This document shows, in pieces, positions 57,131-64,000 of a stretch of DNA of 64,000 nt. Made by a program: the position numbers and the translations under genes. This DNA is from Lasiosphaeris hirsuta (lineage: Eukaryota; Ascomycota; Sordariomycetes; Sordariales; Lasiosphaeriaceae): positions 4,960,001-5,024,000 of the forward strand of contig JAUKUA010000003.1 in the NCBI GenBank assembly GCA_030549175.1, written 5' to 3'. The notes under the pieces are model-generated. The model saw only the letters and a list, made by a program, of their open reading frames with translations, was not told the origin of the DNA and did not search any database. Every line of letters begins with the position of its first letter. Within the stretch, counting starts at the first letter, position 1.

Positions 57131-58648
57131 TTACCGCTTCGCCTCCTTTATCCGCTGCTCTTCCTCCAACGCCTCCCGTTGTTTGTGAGCAGCCTCGATA
57201 TCGGCCTTCATCCCTTTGGACTTCTGGCGGGCTTCGTACAGATCTCTGCTCTTCATGATCCTCTGCACAATGGTGCCAGCATTGACATCTTCATACTCGT
57301 GGTGTCCAATCTCGCGGTAGATGCCCATCTCCTTGGGCGCCGTGTAGACATCGTCCACAAGCGGCATGAAGGAGGTCGGGCCGTGGTAGACAGCGTCGGG
57401 CGTTCCCCAAGGAAGCGAGGTGAGGTACGACACCGTAGGCGTGAAAGGGGCGCCGAAGACGACGGCATGGACGTACTATAAACTTGGTCAGTTGCGATTA
57501 GGTCCAAGGGGTCGATAAGAGTAACCCACCCGGCACTGCAGGACACAGAGCCCGCGCTCAAAGATGTTCATGATGGGGTAGTTAACTCCCTTCCAGCTGT
57601 TGATGACCTCGTCGTCGTGCACGCCAGCCACGACGAAAACGGGGCCGTAGTCGGACCCCTTTCCCTTGCGCTCCTCGCTGGCTTGCTGGGAGTACCATCC
57701 GTCTTTCTTTGCCAGGTCCTCTTCGGCTTGCGTGACCATGCGTAGAAACTCGATGTGGCCGCTGGAGAAGAGATCGAAGCCGCCATCAACATAGACAACC
57801 CTCTGCCCCGGCTTAGGCCCGGTGCCGCGGAACAACTCCTTGAACGAGCTACGCGCATTCTTGGCACCATCTTGCTTTGCCTCCTTGCCCGTGGCAGCAG
57901 ACCAGAACCAAACGTCGGCGCCGGGTTTCTTAGCCGTCTCGTCGGTGGCATAAAGGCGGATGCGCTCGCGCATGTCGTCGCCGTTGGCTTTGCGCTCAGC
58001 ATCGGTACCATGACCCTCCTCGCCGGCGAGAGTTTTCTCGAGCGACTTGATGAAGTGGGTCCGAGTGCAGAGTAGCATGCGGCCTACGAGGTCGGTGGTT
58101 GAGATGCTGGGGGTCCGCTTGACGACTTTGAAGCGATCGGCAGCCTTGACAAAGCGGTAGCAGTCCTCGCCGCTGCTGTCTGACGTGATGTCGTCGCCGT
58201 GCACCACATACTTGCAACCAAAGTGGCTGATCCAGTCGAGCTGCGTCACGTAGGGCGCATTGGGGACCGACTTGGTCGTCCAGCGGCAGGCGTCCGTGGC
58301 GAGGACACTAGGAAGGGTGTCAGCTCTCCGTCGTCAGGAATATGAGAGCGGGCATGTCTTTACCGTTCTTTTAGGGTCATGACGGTGGGCCCCTTATTCT
58401 CGAGGATGGCCTCGTCTGAATGGACGCCAACGTAGAGCTCATCACCCAACTGGCGGGCTTGGACCACAGCTCCAGCATGACCTGGGAAAGGGGTTAGCAG
58501 TGCTCTCAGTCGGCCAAGCAGGGGGGGGGGGGGGGGGGGGCACACCATGGTGGAAGAAGTCAAAGCACCCATCGACCCAGAGACGGCCTTCGAGAAGTTC
58601 GGGTGCGGGGTCCCCAGATGGGAATGCGTCGTCGTCCGTGACAGTCAT
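57131..58648 (-). CDS. ect1: Ethanolamine-phosphate cytidylyltransferase, Ect1/PCYT2 (447 aa)
   Basis: Exons 58648-58546, 58481-58364, 58307-57530 and 57475-57131. It converts phosphoethanolamine and CTP to CDP-ethanolamine, the rate-setting step of the Kennedy pathway for phosphatidylethanolamine. There are two cytidylyltransferase folds. The first has GCFDFFHHGHAGAV with the intact HxGH at residues 33-36, split by intron 1, then VGVHSDEAI and RTPSISTTDL. The second has GGFDLFSSGHIEF, where the first His of HxGH is Ser, so the N-terminal site is probably the catalytic one. Intron 1 (64 nt) holds a run of 20 C on the coding strand starting six nt into the intron. The C-terminal helix is Lys/Glu-rich. 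Confidence 0.96.
58521..58540 (+). repeat. Homopolymer of 20 G in ect1 intron 1
   Basis: An uninterrupted G20 on the plus strand, read as C20 in the transcript, next to the donor GTGTG. Length may be uncertain owing to sequencing. Confidence 0.9.
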
Positions 58649-59750
58649 GTTTGTATGAAAGTTGAGTGCGTTGGTGTTGATCGGAAATGAAGAAGCAACA
58701 AACAGCCTGAAGACTGACAATCAAGAAGCTCACTTGTAGGGAGAGATAAACTAGGATTATAATAGGGTAGAGGCAAAGTGGATGGGCTACTTTCAGGTAA
58801 ATCGAGCCATTCTTAGGCGAAATCACAAGCCTGCGATGTCGGTCAGAGTCTCCTAGGTCGTCGAGACCGCACTGATCTCCAGCACTTGCAGCACACTGCG
58901 GAAGCCCCTCCTCTCACAGGCCACCTGCAGGCATGGGCCCCCTCGCCCCGCACTCCATGTTTCTTGCACCTCACGTCCCAACTTCCCTCATCCCATGGAT
59001 AGGTCAATAGGTGACGCGGCGAGGGTTTCCAAGATTCGTAGCGTCTTGTCCCGCCCGATCGGCAACCTAGGTCGAACACCAGTGAAATTTCGAGGCGGCA
59101 TTGTTGCCTTAGCTGGCAGTGGCAACCTGGATGAGACTCACAAACTGGAACCGCAGCGCTGGTAAGACGAGGATCAATTGTTCCAGCAGGTATTCCTAGG
59201 ATGACCAAATGGACCCCGGATTTTTGCAGCGTCGTCGTTCCGGCAGTTGGGCTGCCGTCGCTGGGTCGCCGGCGGCTGAATACCAAGAGCAACGCCAGGA
59301 GGAGGGGTGTCAATGCTCGGGATAAGTCAACCATGGCGCAGACGCGCCGAGACGCAGAAACAAGGGCTTGCCATCACATGGAAAGGGAAAGTGTGGGAAT
59401 ACCCCTGGCCTTTGCTGCCGCCTCCCTCTAGCCTATCGTACGCATGCAGGGCCTGCAAAACGTTCGCGACAACTACTTCTAGAAACTTGCTTCACCCTGT
59501 TCTCTCCATCCCCGCCGTACACGTCAATAATCAGGATTCCTAGACTTTTCGTGATATAAATCTTGATTTACACAACCGCCCCCCTGACGAGCGTTCCTGC
59601 AGGCGCCGCATCGGCCCAGATCCTCTCCAATCACCGCAGCGGCTACCTAAACGAAGTGCGCTAAAATTTTGGGTAGCTCATGCGGGCGTATGACAGGATC
59701 GCTTTGTTATAATTACAAGGTCACTTTCAAAAGCAAAAATAACGTGAGAC
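58649..59750. promoter_or_regulatory. Divergent spacer between ect1 and the 480-aa gene
   Basis: About 1.1 kb without a supported gene. No motif could be assigned. It must contain both promoters. Confidence 0.4.
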
Positions 59751-61262
59751 ATGCAGCGGTCTACACCGACGCAGACCGCTGCTCCCTTCTCCGGCTTTTC
59801 CTCCTTCTTTGGCGTCGGCAGCAGCAACCCGAGCACGGCCAACAACAACGCCACCTCGTCGCCTGCGAAATCACGGCCAGGCTCGCCCACTGACGGCAGC
59901 CCGCGACAGCCCAACGTCCTCCACAAGGACCGCGATCGACGTCCCTCGTTCGGCCGTAAGGCTTCCTTCTCGTCCTCGTCGCCCATCAAGCCGGGGAAGC
60001 GCCGCGCATCGAATGGCGCCGCAAACGGTCTTTCGATAGTCACCACCGATAACTCGGTCCCTCCGCTGCCCGACTTCGCCCTCGCCGCCGCCGCCCGCCT
60101 GTCGCGCGATACAGAGACCATTCAGTCACCCGCCTCGACCGACAGCTTCTCCAAGATGTTGAGCAGGACGACTCCCACCCCCATGAACGGCTACGGCCCC
60201 GTCGCTGGCCAGCTGGCTCCGCCCGCCCCCGTCACGTCGGGCCAGCCCAGCGAGCTGAGCGTCGTGCACCAGCACATCCAGGACACGGCCAACAAGCGGA
60301 TATCCACGCTCGACTATCTACGGAAAGCGTTTGTTGCCCCCCTTATATTCACGTACGGCTCCAGCAAGATGCAAAGCTAACCCCCCCTCCCCCCCAGCCA
60401 TGAAGGCCGCGTTTACTGGTTCAACACGCTCCTCTTCGACAAGCCCGACCTGGCCCGCATGCCCTACTTTGACAGCCGCAAGCTCGCCCGGCGCGCAACC
60501 AACTACCTGCTGCTGGGCATCTCCCTCCCGACCGTAACTGACCTCAACTCCAACTCTGCCGCCGACTTCCTGCGCAGCCTCAACACCCTCCTGACCGAAT
60601 TCGACGCCTTCCAAGCCCTGCACTCCGAGTCGGGCGCGACCACCTCGTCCCTCTCGCGCGCCCGCATCCCGCACATGTTCCGCCGCGCCGGCCCCATCTC
60701 CAAGGGCCGCCGGTCCTCCTCGGCCACCGACGCCGGCTACGGCGACGGGCTCCTCGACAACGGCGGCGGCGGCGGCGGCGGCAACAGCACCACCTCGTCC
60801 TCAACCAACCTCCTCGCAGCCGGGCTCGCGGCCGGCAGCTCCACCTCCCTCGCTAGCGGCACCGGTGGCGGCGCCCCGCTCTCCGCCACCACCAGCAACG
60901 GGGGCACGACCACGGTGCCTCCGGCCAGCGTCATCAACTTTGCCGCGTCCGAGACGGACCTCCTGCCGGGCGAGGAGTACACGCACCTGCTGACGCCGAG
61001 CCTACCATTCGACCCGGACTTCTTCGAGACGTTTGCGACACTGTGCGACGTGCTGATTGACACGTACACGCGGCTGCTGAGCCTAGTGCCGACGCCGAGG
61101 GAGTGCGGGGGGAGCGTGGCCGAGATGTTTACCAAGGTCGACAGCAGGGTCAGGAAGATTATTGTGCAGGGCGTGATCAAGGAGTTTGAGGACTCGAGTC
61201 GGGCCGGGGTGAAGGCTGAGGTCGGGAATGTCGGGAGGGTGGTGCTAGGGGGCTTGATGTGA
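59751..61262 (+). CDS. Conserved-looking fungal protein of unknown function (480 aa)
   Basis: Exons 59751-60328 and 60398-61262 flank a 69-nt phase-2 intron (donor GTTTGT, pyrimidine-rich acceptor). The N-terminal 190 residues are Ser/Pro/Asn-rich and low complexity, with an RRPSFGRKASFSSSS patch suggesting basophilic kinase sites. After the splice (YLRKA-HEGRVYWFNTLLFDK) a folded region begins, with ARRATNYLLLGISLP and a leucine-rich helix. A Gly/Ser/Thr-rich insertion (about 315-360) precedes a well-ordered C-terminal domain (PFDPDFFETFATLCDVLIDTY then PRECGGSVAEMFTKVDSRVRK). No signal peptide or membrane helix. I cannot name a family. The clean codon use and smooth splice make a real gene likely. 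Confidence 0.8.
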
Positions 61263-61684
61263 GAACTAGAGATAGAGGAATGACGTGTTAGTATCAAAAT
61301 AAGGGGTCTGGCGTTTTGGGAGGTCGGGTGGAGGCTTGATTTTCTTATTTTAAAGAATTTTTTTTTGGGGGTGGGGGTGGGGGTGGGGGGGGGGCGAGGT
61401 TTGGCGGATGGGATGAGATACCACGAGGTGTGTTTAAGTAACTCTGGGAGCACGGAGCGGGATGGGCTGCTTTCATGTATGTATGCTGGGGCGGAAGATT
61501 CTGTTTGGGTGGCTCTAGCTACGACGTTTATACTTGGGTTGGCGAATAAGAAGACGGATCGAAATCTAACTGTTTGTGATGCTCTATGAAGCTTATTTGT
61601 GGTTTCGGCCTGATAGCCCCGATCAAAGCAACTAATATGCAAATGGAATGGATGCATACAAGACTCAAGTCATAAAGACGAAAT
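61263..61684. other. Convergent 3' spacer with G-rich tract
   Basis: Holds T9 followed by a G-rich run, 61367-61394, otherwise no gene. Confidence 0.5.
61367..61394 (+). repeat. G5-T-G5-T-G5-T-G10 tract, quadruplex-prone
   Basis: Four or more G-runs separated by single T residues. By composition this could form a parallel G-quadruplex. It lies about 105 nt after the stop codon of the upstream gene. Confidence 0.85.
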
Positions 61685-63843
61685 TTAGGCCGTAATCTCC
61701 CGCTTGTGTTCCTCGCCGTACGCGGGCCGTCTCCGGCTACTACTCCTCCGGTTAGCTAGGCGGAGTTGGTTCGCCTTTGTGGGAGGGCTCGCGGGGCCGA
61801 GCGTCATGCTCGCCATTGACATCATGGAATGAGGTCTGATTGCCATGGGTGAGGTGGGCCGCTCGAATAGGGGGGCGGAATGTCTCTTGATGCTGATCGC
61901 TGTTGGTGTGTGTGCCTGTGTGGTCGTTCGCGTGACGGTGGCCGGAGCCGCTGCCACCTTTGCGGCCGAGGCCGAGCGTGCTGCTGCTGCCGCTGCCGCT
62001 GGCTGGGTTGGCTTCGTTGCCGGTGTCGTGGTTATTGCCTGTGCCTGGGGCGTTTCTGCCTTTGGCGGTGTTAATGATGCCCCCTGTGTCGCTTCTGACC
62101 CTGGGTTCTTCTCGGCGGCCGGTTTCTCAGCCGCGGGTTTCGTCCCCGAGGGTTCAGTCTGCGTCGCTGGCGGCAACTCTGTTCGCGTCTCCGTGCCCGG
62201 TTGTGCTGTGGGTGCCGTAGGTTGAGTTTCTGATGTCTCTGTCGACGTCTCCGTGTTCGTTCCCGCTGCCGTCTTCTCTCCTGCGTGAGGTGTGAGCGGC
62301 GCGCCACTCCGTCCCGCCTTCTGTTCTTCTTGCCGCCCCTTTTCAGATTCCACCGCAGCTTTTGCCTCCTCGACTCCGGGGTTCTCATCCGTCGTCCTTC
62401 CTGTCCCTGACTTCTCGCCATCTTCTGGCTCGAGCGCCACGGCGAGTCCCAATCCCTCGGCCTCATCCCCATGCCTGTCCGCCTCCATCCCCTCGGCTTC
62501 TGGCTCTTCCTTGTCCGTCGCTGTGCTCGCACCTCCGTCCGAGTCGGCAGTCGACTCCTCCGAATCCGACGCTTCTTCTGTCTCCAACTTATCCTCCACT
62601 TCTGGCTCGGGCTTGTCCAGGGGTGGTATAGAATCCAGCGGCGACAGCTTATCGATCGCCGCGAGTCTTTCCGCCCACGAGGGCCTCTGTGACTCGTGCG
62701 AGGGTGGAGAGCCAGGCAGCGACATGGAAGGCGATGTCGCGCCAGGGCTGGACGGCTCGTTGCGATATCTCTCAGCCTCCTCTGCCGCCCGTCTCTCCAT
62801 TTCCTGTCTTTCCCGGGCTTCCTCCTCCTCGGTACGCATCCAGTACCTGCCCATGGCCGCTTGGTTCTCATGGTGTCTCCGCAGCTTCGTGGGGCTTTGC
62901 AAAGTGACCTTGGGTTGCGTACCTGGGTCTAGGGGTGAGATGTACGTCAATGTGCTTTTGCTTCTACGCTTCACGGGCATGAAGCGCCGACCTGGACCAA
63001 CATCAACCCTGTGTACCGTCGCCTTGGCAAACCTGACAGTTGCGCCAGGCGACATGGGCCGACAGATGGGCGAGGTTGGCTGTGAGTCAGGCTCTGATTC
63101 CGCCGTGATGGGGGCAAAGGCTGGCTGAAAGGGGAACGTGGGCGATATGGGCCCGGGAGAGTCGGGGGATACCATGGGACCGATCGGGGACTGCGTAGGG
63201 TTGGGATTGGGCGACGAGGTGGAATAGGAGCGAATGTGCCGAGGTGGTGGCCGTGAGCCGTCTGGGCTCGCGACTCGGAGAATGGATTTTGGCATTGGGG
63301 GAGGGGATCTAGACGCAAACATGTCAGTGTAGTTGACCACAATATCTCCGACGCAGTGGGGGCTTACCTTGGCGGCTTGGTCTCTTGACCGGCTCCGGCG
63401 AGCTGATTATCGAAGGTCTTGCGTCCTTCGATCGTCTTGTTGACCTTCTCCGAGGATCCGGATTTGGCCGTCTTGGAGGCAGTCTCCAGGGTCTTCGCAT
63501 GCTTCGTCTTAGCACCTGAATCCTCCAGTATCCCCGCAGGGTTCGAGAACAAAAATGTTCGAGACGTAGTTGAACTTTTACGTGCCTTCTTTTTAGGTTC
63601 GATGCTGTGGCTGTGTCTGCGCGGCTTCAACGTCCCCTGAACTTGGGACGCCTGGGACGATTGCGGCGCTGTTGTTGAGGTTGTGGCCGACGCTTTCAGG
63701 GGGAGCGGCTTGCCCTGTAAGCCAGCCCAGGTCAGGACGGACGAGAGCGAGTCCTTCCTCTGGGGTTGGCGGGGGAGATCTGGGCGATGTTTGGACTCCC
63801 TGTGCTCCTTTGGCTCCTTTGGTTCTTTCGGCGTCGTCGACAT
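61685..63843 (-). CDS. Large low-complexity protein of unknown function (699 aa)
   Basis: Exons 63843-63368 and 63308-61685 with a 59-nt phase-2 intron. The N terminus (MSTTPKEPKEPKEHRESKHR) is highly charged. A Lys/Ser-rich segment then SPPPMPKSILRVASP follow across the junction. Short motifs that look more conserved are PGATVRFAKATVHRVDVGPGRRFMPVKRRSKSTLTYI and a coiled-coil (RTEEEEARERQEMERRAAEEAERYR). The middle is acidic. A Thr/Ala/Glu-rich repeat-like region (about 430-570) precedes a C-terminal Ser/Arg-rich tail (NRRSSSRRRPAYGEE). No enzyme motif or membrane helix. It may be a cytoskeletal or cortical scaffold, but that is a guess from composition only. Confidence 0.78.
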
Positions 63844-64000
63844 GGTTCCCGTCGGCCTCGTAGGCGATGAGCAAGTTCAAAGAAAGAGAGTGACTTTACA
63901 GATCTCAGGATCATCAAGGCTCGGGTAACATAAATCAGGTTTAAATTACAGCGAATACAGACTGCAGTTGAGCTCGAGGAGAGGAGCCGAAGACAAGTCG

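Overview
The window is nuclear DNA of a filamentous ascomycete (Pezizomycotina), most likely a Sordariomycete of Sordariales type. The reasons are short spliceosomal introns (about 48-100 nt, GT...CTAAC/CTGAC...AG), GC-rich coding exons separated by more AT-rich spacers, monocistronic genes on both strands, and fungal families such as a PTH11-type rhodopsin domain, a FluG-type amidohydrolase/glutamine synthetase, a DFG5/DCW1-type GH76 and a 2EXR relic. The genus is not resolvable from sequence reading alone. I resolved 25 protein-coding genes by choosing splice sites that keep frame and family motifs intact. There are also one intron-containing tRNA-Ser(CGA)-like gene and two decayed genes.

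Left part (1-9 kb): a large membrane protein that fuses a PTH11-like rhodopsin domain to an L-fucose-permease-like MFS transporter. It is followed by a gene-poor stretch with a nonsense-riddled relic, a polyglutamine protein, and PEX19 with a farnesylation box. Centre-left (9-25 kb) is dense housekeeping: UBC9, asparagine synthetase with a run of very short 5' exons, mitochondrial porin, a membrane-anchored J-protein divergent from methionine aminopeptidase 2, a Ups2-like PRELI protein, a small unknown protein with a GC-AG intron, and a YFH7-like P-loop kinase.

Centre (25-36 kb) is more accessory: a 938-residue repeat-rich unknown protein carrying two minisatellites, a frameshifted 2EXR relic inside about 4.7 kb of non-coding sequence, an acidic orphan gene, and a norsolorinic-acid-reductase-like aldo-keto reductase. 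Right part (36-64 kb): a mitochondrial ADCK1/Mcp2-like ABC1 kinase, a 2-oxoglutarate oxygenase, the tRNA, a MYND-finger protein, a GPI-anchored GH76 enzyme, a FluG homologue, Erv41, a small mitochondrial-looking protein, Rae1, ethanolamine-phosphate cytidylyltransferase and two low-complexity conserved fungal proteins.

The neighbours do not form an evident biosynthetic cluster or operon. Several products (porin, Ups2-like, J-protein, ABC1 kinase, Ect1) relate to mitochondria or phospholipids, but this looks like chance gene order. No complete mobile element, CRISPR array or virus was seen. The most unusual signals are the receptor-transporter fusion, five telomere-repeat-like motifs in upstream regions, the aberrant tRNA-Ser, the expandable minisatellites, and a 20-G tract next to a splice donor.
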